A stretch of DNA of 64,000 nucleotides from contig CAVTMP010000004.1 of assembly GCA_963735885.1 (NCBI GenBank), positions 868,001 to 932,000 on the forward strand, written 5' to 3'. This document shows positions 19,726 through 27,143 of the stretch, one piece after another. The notes beneath the pieces are model-generated. The model was not told the DNA's origin. It saw only the letters and a program-made list of their open reading frames with translations, and did not search any database. Positions within the stretch are counted from its first letter, which is position 1. Every line of letters starts with the position of its first letter. The DNA is from JBBSBL01 sp963735885 (GTDB lineage: Bacteria > Actinomycetota > Thermoleophilia > Solirubrobacterales > Solirubrobacteraceae). Made by a program: the position numbers and the translations under genes.

Positions 19726-20237
19726 GAGGACGGCAGGCCCGGCGGGTCGACCTCGCGGGCGGTGCCCTCGACGTCGTAGTCCCGCTCGGGGCGCCCGCGA
19801 CGGCGGCGCCGCGCCGCGCCGTAGGCGCCGTAGGTCCACACGGCGCCGCGGCCGTAGGGGCCGCCGGCGGTCGCGGCCATGCGCAGCACGAGGCGCCGGG
19901 AGATCAGCGCCCGGATCACCGCCCGCGTCGGCGGGAGCAGCAGCACGAGGCCGAGGACGTCGGTGAGGAAGCCGGGGGTGAGTAGCAGCGCACCGCCGAA
20001 GATCACCAGCGCGCCGTCGATCGTCTCGCGGGCGGGCGGGCGACCGGCCCGCACCGCCGCGCCGAAGCGCTGCCAGGCGGCGCGGCCCTGGTGGCCGAGG
20101 AGCAGCGCCCCGGCGATCGAGTCGATCACGAGCACGGCGATGGTCGGGACGACGCCGATGACCTGCCCGATCTGGATGATCACGTAGAGCTCCGCGATCG
20201 GGACGGCGATGAAGAGAAGGCCGAAGAGGAGGAGCAC
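19722..20237 (-). CDS. fxsA: FxsA-family membrane protein
   Basis: 171 residues from GTG 20237. The N-terminal half matches the FxsA family: LLFGLLFIAVPIAELYVIIQIGQVIG, then a helix VVPTIAVLVIDSIAGALLLGHQG and the segment GGALLLTPGFLTDVLGLVLLLPPTR. Three to four membrane helices are predicted and the tail is Arg/Gly-rich and cytoplasmic. In E. coli FxsA relieves phage T7 exclusion, but the usual cellular role is not known. First gene of a tight three-gene set. Confidence 0.87.
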   Translation of the reverse strand: MLLLFGLLFIAVPIAELYVIIQIGQVIGVVPTIAVLVIDSIAGALLLGHQGRAAWQRFGAAVRAGRPPARETIDGALVIFGGALLLTPGFLTDVLGLVLLLPPTRAVIRALISRRLVLRMAATAGGPYGRGAVWTYGAYGAARRRRRGRPERDYDVEGTAREVDPPGLPSS

Positions 20238-20286
20238 GGTGCCTACAGGGTAGGACAGCGGCGCCGCGGGGCCGCCGGCGACGCGC

Positions 20287-20622
20287 TCAGCCGGTCGCCG
20301 ACAGCGGCCCGGTGACGCTGATGCCCGCGATCCGGTGCAGGCCGACGAGCTCGATCAGCGTGCGGATCTGGGGCTGGGGGCCCGCCAGCAGGAGCTGGCG
20401 TCCGCGGGCGCGCAGCCGCTGCGCGAGCATCGCGAGATCGAGCATCAGCGAGGCGTCGGCGAAGCGCAGGTCGCGCAGGTCCACGACGACATCGCGCTCC
20501 GCCCGCAGCGCACGCGAGATCGCGCGGCGCCGGCGTCCCTGTGTCGTGCGGTCCTCGTCTCCTGCGCAGCGCAGGCGGGCGGGCTGAGGTTCGTACGCGA
20601 CGATCCGGTCACGGTACTCCAT
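20287..20622 (-). CDS. STAS-domain (anti-anti-sigma-like) protein
   Basis: 111 residues from ATG 20622. The central part reads VVVDLRDLRFADASLMLDLAMLAQRLRARG then QLLLAGPQPQIRTLIELVGLHRI, the beta-alpha pattern of STAS domains, with a Ser in the DAS position where anti-sigma antagonists are phosphorylated. A partner anti-sigma kinase is not in the window. It is divergent from the MIP18-type gene; the shared 91-base spacer carries a 15-base direct repeat. Confidence 0.75.
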   Translation of the reverse strand: MEYRDRIVAYEPQPARLRCAGDEDRTTQGRRRRAISRALRAERDVVVDLRDLRFADASLMLDLAMLAQRLRARGRQLLLAGPQPQIRTLIELVGLHRIAGISVTGPLSATG

Positions 20623-20630
20623 TCTCGCGA

Positions 20631-20683
20631 TGGCGCGTCGACGCTGTTGGCGGGCGAGTGAACACAAGTGGCGCGTAGACGCT
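20631..20683. repeat. Direct repeat in a divergent promoter region
   Basis: TGGCGCGTcGACGCT (20631-20645) and TGGCGCGTaGACGCT (20669-20683) match at 14 of 15 positions and are 38 bases apart. They sit between the STAS gene and the MIP18-type gene, so they could be paired regulator sites. Confidence 0.4.
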
Positions 20684-20701
20684 CATGGGGCATCACGGCT
20701 C

Positions 20702-20707
20702 TACACT
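20702..20707 (+). promoter_or_regulatory. -10 element TACACT, predicted leaderless
   Basis: TACACT ends six bases before ATG 20714; no ribosome-binding site separates them, so the transcript probably starts at the ATG. Confidence 0.5.
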
Positions 20708-20713
20708 CGTCGC

Positions 20714-21010
20714 ATGGCCACCGAGACGGAAGTGCGCGACGCGCTGAGCAACGTCATCGACCCCGAGCTCGGCCTCGACTTCGTCGAGCTCGGCCTCGTC
20801 TACGACATCGAGGTCGAGGGCGGGACGGTGAACGTGACCTTCACGCTCACCACCCCGGCCTGCCCGATCGGCCCGATGGTCACCGAGCAGATGAAGGAGT
20901 TCGTCGGGGACCTCGAGGGCGTCGACGAGGTCGTGCCCACGATGGTGTTCTCGCCGCCGTGGACGCCGGAGCGGATGAGCGAGGACGCGAAGTTCGCCCT
21001 GGGCTACTGA
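20714..21010 (+). CDS. MIP18/SufT-type iron-sulfur assembly factor (DUF59)
   Basis: 98 residues. The family pattern is complete: VRDALSNVIDPELGLDFVEL, GLVYDIEVEGGTVNVTFTLT, then TPACPIGPMVTEQMKEF with the conserved Cys, and VVFSPPWTPERM-like ending (MVFSPPWTPERMSEDAKFAL). Such proteins help load Fe-S clusters (SufT, MIP18, PaaD). No suf genes are in the window, so its clients here are unknown. ATG 20714 is supported by the leaderless -10 spacing. Confidence 0.9.
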   Translation: MATETEVRDALSNVIDPELGLDFVELGLVYDIEVEGGTVNVTFTLTTPACPIGPMVTEQMKEFVGDLEGVDEVVPTMVFSPPWTPERMSEDAKFALGY

Positions 21011-21037
21011 CCTGACCCGGCGACGCCGGGCCGCATC

Positions 21038-21043
21038 TATCCT
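21038..21043 (+). promoter_or_regulatory. -10 element TATCCT, predicted leaderless
   Basis: TATCCT ends six bases before GTG 21050 of the subtilase gene. Confidence 0.45.
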
Positions 21044-21049
21044 CGGCGG

Positions 21050-22726
21050 GTGCGTCGCGGCCCCTTCACGCTCGCGCTGAGCGCGGCGTTCCTCGCCGTC
21101 GCGGCGCCGGCCGCTCCGGCACAGCTCACCGGGCGGGCGGTCGTGCTGTTCGATCGCCCGTCGTCCGTGGACCGTCCCGCGAGCGCCGTGGCGGCGCTCG
21201 CCGGCGACGCCGCGCGCGCCGACGGCCCCGCCGTGCCGGCACTCGGGCTCCTGACGGTCCGCCCGCGCGCCGGCGTCCCGCTGGGCGGACTGCTGCGCCG
21301 CATGCGCACCCGCCCCGGGGTCGCGTCCGTCGAGGCCGAGCACCGCTACCGCCTCCGTGCCGCACCGGTGCGCACGCCGGACGACCCGGCGCTGACGGCG
21401 CCGGAGACGTGGCCCGGCACCCCGGCGAACGTCCCGCAGGAGTGGTGGCCGGCCCGCGAGGGCTTCCCCCGGGCCTGGGCCATCACGCGCGGTCGCGGCG
21501 CGCTGGTCGGGATCATCGACACGGGGATCGCCGCCGGTCATCCGGATCTGGCCGGCAAGCTCGCCGCCGCGGTGGATCGTGACGGGGACCCGACGCACGG
21601 CCCGGCCACGACCGACGAGAGCGGCCACGGAACGCACGTCGCCTCGCTGGCCTGCGCGGCCACCGACGACGGCGCCGGCATCGCCGGGGCGGGGTGGGGC
21701 TGCCGCCTCGTCGTGGTCAAGAGCGACCTGACGGACGCCTCGGTGGCGGCCGCGCTCGTCGACGCGGCCGACCGGGGCGCGCAGGCGGTCAACCTCAGCT
21801 TCGGCGACGACGAGGGCCGTCGCGCGCCGGCCTCGCTCGTCCGCGCGCTCGACTACGCCCGGGCGCGACAGGTCGTCCTCGTGGCCGCGGCGGCCGACGA
21901 GCCGGTGGCCGAGCAGGGCGACCCCGCCAACGTGCTGCAGCCGCCGGGCTCGCGCGGGCGGGTGGCGCGCGGGCTCACCGTCACGGCCGCCCAGGCCGAC
22001 GGCGAGCGCGCGCCGTTCGCCGGCTACGGCGACGAGATCTCCCTCGCCGCCTACGGCGCCTACGCGCCGGGCGCGCCGCCGCTGGTGTCGGGGCGCCCGC
22101 CCGGCCCGCCGGGGCTGCTCGGCGTGCTGCCGGCGGGGCCGGCCGCGATCGAGTCCTCGTGCCCTCCGAGCGGATGCCGCGTGTCGCTCGGCGGCGCGCC
22201 GTACGGCTATCTCCAGGGCACCTCGATGGCGGCCCCGCAGGTCACGGCCACGGCCGCGCTGGCGCGTGCGCTGAACCCGGATCTTCGCGCCGCCGACGTC
22301 ATCCGCCTGCTCGGCCGCACGGCCCGCCGGCCGCCCGGACGGGGGTGGGGGCCGGCGCTCGGCTGGGGCATCCTCGATGCCGGCGCCGCGCTCGACGCGG
22401 CCCGCCGGATCGACCGGCGGCCGCCGACGGTGCGGCTTCGTGCGCCGGCCCGGGCCCCAGGCCGGACGTTCACGCTTCGCTGGTCGGCGTCGGACCGGGC
22501 GCCGCGTGGCGTGCTCGCGTCGGGAGTCGCCCGCTTCGAGGTCCGGATCGCGCGCGGCGGCGTACGGGGCGCCCGCCTCATCGCGACGACCCGCCGGCGG
22601 CTGCGCTTCCGCGGCGCGCCGGGCGAGCGCTACGCCGTCGTCGTGGTGGCGATCGATCGCGCGGGCAACCGGAGCGGACGGTCGGCGTCCGCGCGGGCGG
22701 TCGTGCGCGTCGCCGCCGGGGCCTGA
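21050..22726 (+). CDS. Secreted S8 (subtilisin-like) serine protease
   Basis: 558 residues with a signal peptide (FTLALSAAFLAVAAPAAPA). A propeptide-like region precedes the catalytic domain. The triad is visible: Asp157 in GIIDTGIAAGHPDL, His193 in SGHGTHVASL and Ser392 in GTSMAAPQV. The stretch that normally carries the oxyanion-hole Asn (AAGN) reads VLVAAAADEP, placing Ala/Asp there. The last 95 residues form a beta-rich Arg-containing domain (VRLRAPARAPGRTFTLRWSA). A Cys pair in SSCPPSGCR may form a disulfide. Monocistronic, with a hairpin after the stop. Confidence 0.9.
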   Translation: MRRGPFTLALSAAFLAVAAPAAPAQLTGRAVVLFDRPSSVDRPASAVAALAGDAARADGPAVPALGLLTVRPRAGVPLGGLLRRMRTRPGVASVEAEHRYRLRAAPVRTPDDPALTAPETWPGTPANVPQEWWPAREGFPRAWAITRGRGALVGIIDTGIAAGHPDLAGKLAAAVDRDGDPTHGPATTDESGHGTHVASLACAATDDGAGIAGAGWGCRLVVVKSDLTDASVAAALVDAADRGAQAVNLSFGDDEGRRAPASLVRALDYARARQVVLVAAAADEPVAEQGDPANVLQPPGSRGRVARGLTVTAAQADGERAPFAGYGDEISLAAYGAYAPGAPPLVSGRPPGPPGLLGVLPAGPAAIESSCPPSGCRVSLGGAPYGYLQGTSMAAPQVTATAALARALNPDLRAADVIRLLGRTARRPPGRGWGPALGWGILDAGAALDAARRIDRRPPTVRLRAPARAPGRTFTLRWSASDRAPRGVLASGVARFEVRIARGGVRGARLIATTRRRLRFRGAPGERYAVVVVAIDRAGNRSGRSASARAVVRVAAGA

Positions 22727-22756
22727 GCCCGCCTGTCAGGCGGGGCCTGAGCCCGC
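22717..22756. terminator. Palindrome and direct repeat between convergent genes
   Basis: CCCGCCTG-T-CAGGCGGG (22728-22744) forms a short hairpin. It is flanked by two copies of CGGGGCCTGAGCCCGC (22717-22732 and 22741-22756). Position between the convergent subtilase and wax-ester synthase genes suggests a two-way terminator. Confidence 0.45.
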
Positions 22757-22805
22757 GGTCGGCCGGTGCCCGCGTCCGGACGGCGTCATCGAGTGAGGCG
22801 CGGGC

Positions 22806-24713
22806 CTACCCGCGCGACCGGCGCGGCGCGGTGGGGGCCGGCTTGCGCCGGGAATCGGCCGAGGCGCCGTTGCGGCTCGCGCCGCGCTTCGCCGCCCGCA
22901 TCCCCGCCCCCGGCCCGGTCCGGGTGCGGCTGGAGCCGACCGGCGGCAGGAGGCGCGGGGCGTCCGCGTCGGGCTCCGGTCGCTCCGGGCCGCCGCCCTT
23001 GCCGCGGCCCGCGGCCCCCTTCGCGGACGCGGTCTTCTCGGACGCCGCGCTCGCGTCCGCGCCGCCCTTCGCGCCGGACGCCGGCTTCCCGTCCGCGCCG
23101 CCCTTCGCGCCGGACGCCGGCTTCGCGTCCGCGCCGCCCTTCGCCCGGGCCGCCGCCTTCTTCGGCTTGTCGGCCTTCGCCTTCTTGGCCTTCTTCCCCT
23201 TGCCCTTGCCCTTCGGCCGCTTCTCCGCGATCGCCGGCCGGGCCGTCGGCGTGGTCGTCGCCGCGTCACCGCCGGCACGTCCTGGCGCGACACCGGCCGC
23301 GGCCGCGCCGCCGGCCCGGCCCTCGGCCAGGCGCACGAGCTCGGCGAGCGAGCGGTCGATCCCGGCGGCGACGGTCTCGATGTCTCCCATGGCGTCGTAG
23401 TCGCCGAGCAGCCCGAAGTTCACGTGGCCGTCGTAGGACATGATCGCGATCGCCAGCGCGTGGTTCTCGGGCAGGAAGGCGATCGGGAACAGGTCCAGCA
23501 GGCGGCGGCCGAGGACGTAGAGCGGGAACTGCGGCCCGGGCACGTTCGTCACGATGAGGTTGAACAGGCGGGTCGAGAAGTTGAGGCGAGAGGCCTGGGC
23601 CAGCACCGTCGGCGGGGCGAGCTGCTGGACCCCGGTGAGCACCTCGGCGCCCACCGCCTGCTTGCTCTCCTTGAGCCCGTCCATCGACTGCTTGACGAAG
23701 CGCAGGCGGGCGACCGGGTCCTTGATGTAGAGCGGCAGCGGCCCTCGCATGACCGCGATGCGGTTGCCGAGCTGGTGGTGCTCGTCCTTCGTGCGGATCG
23801 ACACCGGGACGAGCGCGCGCAGCTCCATGCCCTCGGTGCGGACGCCGCGCGAGCGGTGCCACTCCCGCAGCGCGCCCGAGACGACGGTGAGGAGCACGTC
23901 GTTCACGGTGCCCCCGAAGGTGTTCTTCACCCGCTTGAAGTCCTCGAGCTCGGTGCGAACCACGCTGTAGCGCCGATGCGGCCCGATCTCGACGTTCAGC
24001 GGCGAGTCCGGGGCCGGGTTCAGGCCCGCCCAGACGATCTCGCCGACACCCTCCACGGCCTCGCGGGCGACCTCGATCGACTCACCGGGCCTCGTCGCGC
24101 GCCGCAGGGCCCGGACGCCGATCTCCAGCGCCCCGGTGACCGCGCCCCGGACGCCGTTCGCGATGAGCTCCGCCGGCGTGGGCTCGGCATGGGGCTGCCA
24201 CGGCTCGAGGTCGGTGCTCGGCGGCGACGGGTCGGGCGTCAGGTCGAAGAGCACCGTCGCGAGGTCGACGCCGGCGACGCCGTCGACGAGCGCGTGGTGG
24301 GTCTTGCTGATGAGGGCGAAGCGCCCGTCCTGCAGGCCCTCGACGAGCCACATCTCCCAGAGCGGCTTGCTGCGATCGAGCTGCTGGGAGACGGCCCGCG
24401 CGGCGAGGCGGAAGAGCTGCTCCTCGGACCCGGGGTGGGGCAGCGCCGTGTGGCGCACGTGGTACTCGAGGTTGAAGGTCGGGTCGTCGACCCACAGGGG
24501 CCGGCCGGTCTCGCCCGGCGGGAACGCGAGCTTCTGCCGGTAGCGCGGAACGAGGTGGAGGCGGCCCCGGATGTTGTCGAGGAACTCGTCGAACGGGGGC
24601 GCCGGACCCTCGACCATGATCGCCGCACCGACGTGCATGTGCGAGCTGTCGCCCTCGCGCAGCAGGAAGGACGCGTCGACCGCCGTCAGCCGGTCGAGGT
24701 GGTGCTGGGCCAT
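22806..24713 (-). CDS. Wax ester synthase/diacylglycerol acyltransferase with repetitive C-terminal tail
   Basis: Bifunctional WS/DGAT enzyme that makes storage wax esters or triacylglycerol from acyl-CoA. The catalytic HHxxxDG motif is His139-His140-Ala-Leu-Val-Asp144-Gly, and the PLWEMWLVEGL, NDVLLTVVSGALREW and IVTNVPGPQFPLYVLG segments match the family. The enzyme normally ends near residue 460-470; here about 165 more residues follow, made of Lys/Ala/Gly repeats (KGGADAKPASGA-type units) and a Pro/Arg tail. ATG 24713 is preceded by AAGGAGAG. Upstream TAGGCT (24755-24760 on this strand) is a candidate -10. Confidence 0.87.
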   Translation of the reverse strand: MAQHHLDRLTAVDASFLLREGDSSHMHVGAAIMVEGPAPPFDEFLDNIRGRLHLVPRYRQKLAFPPGETGRPLWVDDPTFNLEYHVRHTALPHPGSEEQLFRLAARAVSQQLDRSKPLWEMWLVEGLQDGRFALISKTHHALVDGVAGVDLATVLFDLTPDPSPPSTDLEPWQPHAEPTPAELIANGVRGAVTGALEIGVRALRRATRPGESIEVAREAVEGVGEIVWAGLNPAPDSPLNVEIGPHRRYSVVRTELEDFKRVKNTFGGTVNDVLLTVVSGALREWHRSRGVRTEGMELRALVPVSIRTKDEHHQLGNRIAVMRGPLPLYIKDPVARLRFVKQSMDGLKESKQAVGAEVLTGVQQLAPPTVLAQASRLNFSTRLFNLIVTNVPGPQFPLYVLGRRLLDLFPIAFLPENHALAIAIMSYDGHVNFGLLGDYDAMGDIETVAAGIDRSLAELVRLAEGRAGGAAAAGVAPGRAGGDAATTTPTARPAIAEKRPKGKGKGKKAKKAKADKPKKAAARAKGGADAKPASGAKGGADGKPASGAKGGADASAASEKTASAKGAAGRGKGGGPERPEPDADAPRLLPPVGSSRTRTGPGAGMRAAKRGASRNGASADSRRKPAPTAPRRSRG

Positions 24714-24852
24714 GGACTCTCCTTCGCGCGGGGCGCTCGCTCTTCTCGGCGACCTAGCCTAGCGCCGAGAAGCCCGTGGCGGCCGGCACGGGCCGGGCCG
24801 AACCGCGCCGGGCGCGCCGGCACCGGGCGAACCGCGCACCTTCCGAGGCGAG

Positions 24853-24898
24853 AATCCCGCAATTTGCGAGAAACCGGTGAGCGGGATTGCTCCGGTTT
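24853..24898. repeat. Two interleaved inverted repeats (pseudoknot-like)
   Basis: AATCCCGC (24853-24860) pairs with GCGGGATT (24881-24888), and AAACCGG (24871-24877) pairs with CCGGTTT (24892-24898). The order A-B-A'-B' is that of an H-type pseudoknot if transcribed, or two overlapping operator palindromes if used as DNA. It lies in the 374-base gap between the wax-ester synthase and the DUF4258-like gene. The rest of that gap (24899-25087) holds no supported gene. Confidence 0.55.
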
Positions 24899-25087
24899 GC
24901 AGCAAGATGAGCGACCGTCGCCGTAAGCACGACCCCCCAGCCGCTGCACACCCTCGTCCCGGCGCGTCGCCTCGCGCCGCAGGAGCGCCGCCGCCGCGCG
25001 CGGCGGCGACGGCGGGCGCGCCGCCGCGAGGCGCGCACGCCGGCCGCCGTCCTCCTCTCGACGGTCGACTACCTCGGGCGGGCGGTC

Positions 25088-25336
25088 GTGCTCGAGCAGG
25101 CGCGCTGGGACCACATGAAGCGGGCGCAGCCGGAGCTCACCTTCCTCGTGGACGACGTCCTCTCCACCGTCGAGCGCCCCGACGTCCGCGGGCGCAGCGG
25201 CTGGGCCGGCGACGACTGGTACTACCGCCGGGGCGCGCGGTCGGGCGCGCTGATCAAGGTCGTCGTCGCGTTCGACCAGGGTGGGCACGGCCGGGTCCTC
25301 ACCGCCTTCGCCCGCCACGAGGGGCCGCGACGATGA
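25088..25336 (+). CDS. DUF4258-like small protein, putative toxin
   Basis: 82 residues if GTG 25088 is the start. The reading frame is open further upstream (LLSTVDYLGRAVV precedes) without an ATG or GTG, so the true start is uncertain. The core ARWDHMKRAQPELTFLVDDVL, RSGWAGDDWYYRRG and ALIKVVVAFDQGGHGRVLTAF has the beta-alpha pattern of DUF4258/RelE-like proteins. Its stop overlaps the start of a DUF2283 gene (ATGA), a frequent partnership proposed to be a toxin-antitoxin pair. No catalytic residue can be named with confidence. Confidence 0.55.
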   Translation: MLEQARWDHMKRAQPELTFLVDDVLSTVERPDVRGRSGWAGDDWYYRRGARSGALIKVVVAFDQGGHGRVLTAFARHEGPRR

Positions 25337-25629
25337 CCGCCGTGCGCATCGGCGAGCACGACTTCGACTCGGTCAGCTACGACGCCGACGCCGACGTGCT
25401 CTACCTCAGCGCCGGCGACCCGGCGGCGGCCGCGCGCTGGCAGGAGACCGCGGAGGGGCACGCGGTGCGCTTCGACCGCGAGGATCGGGTGATCGGGGTG
25501 ACCGTCGTGCGGCCGGGCGGCCTGCTGGGTCGCGACGGCGCCGTCGAGCTCACGCTGCCGGCGGTGCGCCTCACCGCGGAGGACCTCCGCGCGGCCCTCG
25601 AGGTCCGCGCGGCCGCTCCGCGGCCGTGA
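25333..25629 (+). CDS. DUF2283-family protein, putative antitoxin
   Basis: 98 residues. The DUF2283 pattern is clear: DSVSYDADADVLYLSAGDPA, then VRFDREDRVIGVTVVRPGGLL and a C-terminal helix TAEDLRAALEV. It overlaps both neighbours (ATGA with the DUF4258-like gene, GTGA with the amidohydrolase). DUF2283 proteins often sit beside small DUF4258 or toxin-like genes, which supports an antitoxin guess. No DNA-binding domain is visible. Confidence 0.8.
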   Translation: MTAVRIGEHDFDSVSYDADADVLYLSAGDPAAAARWQETAEGHAVRFDREDRVIGVTVVRPGGLLGRDGAVELTLPAVRLTAEDLRAALEVRAAAPRP

Positions 25630-27080
25630 GTCGCGGCCGCCTGCGGGTCGCAGGCGGCCGGGTCCTGTCGGGCGATCCCGGCGCGGGCCGCGTCCTCGAC
25701 GCCGACGTGCTGGTGGAGGACGGGCGCGTTCGCGCCGTCGAGCCACGGGACACCGCCCGCGGGCCGTCCCGGCCGGGCGGCGATGCCGAGGTCCTCGACG
25801 CGCGGGGCGGGCTCGTGCTCCCGGGCTTCGTCGACACGCACCGGCACGTCTGGCAGACCGCCCTGCGCGGCATCACCGCGGACTGGACGCTGACCGACTA
25901 CTTCTGGCGGATCCGCACGATCCTCGCCGCGGCCTACGAGCCCGACGATGTCCTCGCCGGCAACCTCGCCGGGGGGCTGGAGGCGCTCGAGGCCGGGGTG
26001 ACCTGCCTCGTCGACTTCTCGCACTGCCTGAGCTCGCCCGCCCACGCCGATGCCGCGCTCGACGGACTGGAGGCCACCGGGATTCGCGGGGTGTGGGCCT
26101 ACGGCTTCTACCCGGTGCCGCTCGAGCACCCGCCCTTCGCCGGCGTGGACGCGCGGGTGGCCGACCTGCGGCGGATCCGAGCCGAGCGGCTGCCGGGCGA
26201 CGCGGGTCGGCTGCGCCTCGGGGTGGCGCTGAGCGAGCTCGGCGTGGTCCCGTGGGAGGCCACGGCGGCGGAGATCCGCGCGGCCGAGGATCTCGGCCTC
26301 CCGCTCACCACCCACACCGGCTGCGTCTGGCATCCGCGGCGGCCGCGAGAGGTCGAGCTCCTCCACGCCGCGGGCCTGCTGGGGCCCGAGCAGCTCCACG
26401 TCCACTGCAACGCGTGCACCGACCGCGAGCTCGACCTCCTGGCCGAGGCGGGCGCCGCCATCTCGTCGACGCCGGAGACCGAGCTGCAGATGGGGATGGG
26501 GTTCCCGGTGCTCGAGCGCGCCCGGCGTCGCGGCATCCGGCTCGGGCTCGGCTGCGACATCGCGTCGAACAACCGGGGCGACCTCTTCACGCAGATGCGA
26601 CTCGGACTGCAGGCCGAGCGCGCGCGGGCCAACCAGCCCGCCCTGGAGGCCGGCGTGATGCCCGAGCGCCTCACGCTCACCGCCGCGGAGATGCTGCGAT
26701 CGGCGACGCTCGGCGGCGCCGAGGCGCTCGGGCTGGCGGACGTCTGCGGGTCGATCGACCCCGGCAAGGCGGCGGACCTCGTCGTCCTGCGCACCGACAC
26801 GCTCGCGCTGTCGCCGGTCCACGACGGCGTGGCCACGGCGGTGCTGCAGGCCGGCGCCGGCGACGTCGAGGCGGTCCTCGTCGGCGGCGAGGCGGTCAAG
26901 CGGGACGGCCGCCTCGTGGCCGACGCGTCGCGCGCCCGGGCGCTCGTCGAGGCCTCGGCCGAGCGGATCGTCTCTCGCGTGGCCGACCGGGGCGGGATCC
27001 GTGCGCCGCTTCCCGACGGCTTCGCCGACCTCGTGGTGGCCGGGATGGAGGCGAACCTCGCCGCGGCTCCGGTGCCGTAG
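25626..27080 (+). CDS. Amidohydrolase/deaminase (TRZ/ATZ-SAH deaminase group)
   Basis: 484 residues from GTG 25626, which overlaps the stop before it. Metal-dependent amidohydrolase of the group containing S-adenosylhomocysteine/methylthioadenosine deaminase, atrazine hydrolase and 8-oxoguanine deaminase. Metal ligands: His72 and His74 in VDTHRHVWQ, a His in LTTHTGC/HVHCNACTD, and Asp in LGCDIASNN. The C-terminus has the family GSIDPGKAADLVVL strand pair. The exact substrate cannot be read from motifs. Translational coupling to the DUF4258/DUF2283 pair is unusual for this enzyme. Confidence 0.85.
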   Translation: MSRGRLRVAGGRVLSGDPGAGRVLDADVLVEDGRVRAVEPRDTARGPSRPGGDAEVLDARGGLVLPGFVDTHRHVWQTALRGITADWTLTDYFWRIRTILAAAYEPDDVLAGNLAGGLEALEAGVTCLVDFSHCLSSPAHADAALDGLEATGIRGVWAYGFYPVPLEHPPFAGVDARVADLRRIRAERLPGDAGRLRLGVALSELGVVPWEATAAEIRAAEDLGLPLTTHTGCVWHPRRPREVELLHAAGLLGPEQLHVHCNACTDRELDLLAEAGAAISSTPETELQMGMGFPVLERARRRGIRLGLGCDIASNNRGDLFTQMRLGLQAERARANQPALEAGVMPERLTLTAAEMLRSATLGGAEALGLADVCGSIDPGKAADLVVLRTDTLALSPVHDGVATAVLQAGAGDVEAVLVGGEAVKRDGRLVADASRARALVEASAERIVSRVADRGGIRAPLPDGFADLVVAGMEANLAAAPVP

Positions 27081-27094
27081 GCGGCTCCGCGCCG

Positions 27095-27100
27095 TAGGCT
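27095..27100 (+). promoter_or_regulatory. -10-like TAGGCT before the acyl-CoA dehydrogenase
   Basis: TAGGCT 44 bases before ATG 27144, with AAGGAG at 27130-27135 as ribosome-binding site. Confidence 0.4.
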
Positions 27101-27143
27101 TCGTCGGCACCGTCGCGACCGCCGCTCGACAAGGAGTCAGCCC

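Noticed and set aside
24877..25087. Protein-coding extension upstream of the DUF4258-like gene in another frame
   Set aside because: The translation from ATG 24907 is Pro/Ala/Arg low complexity with no family features and would run antisense-like through the next gene in a different frame.
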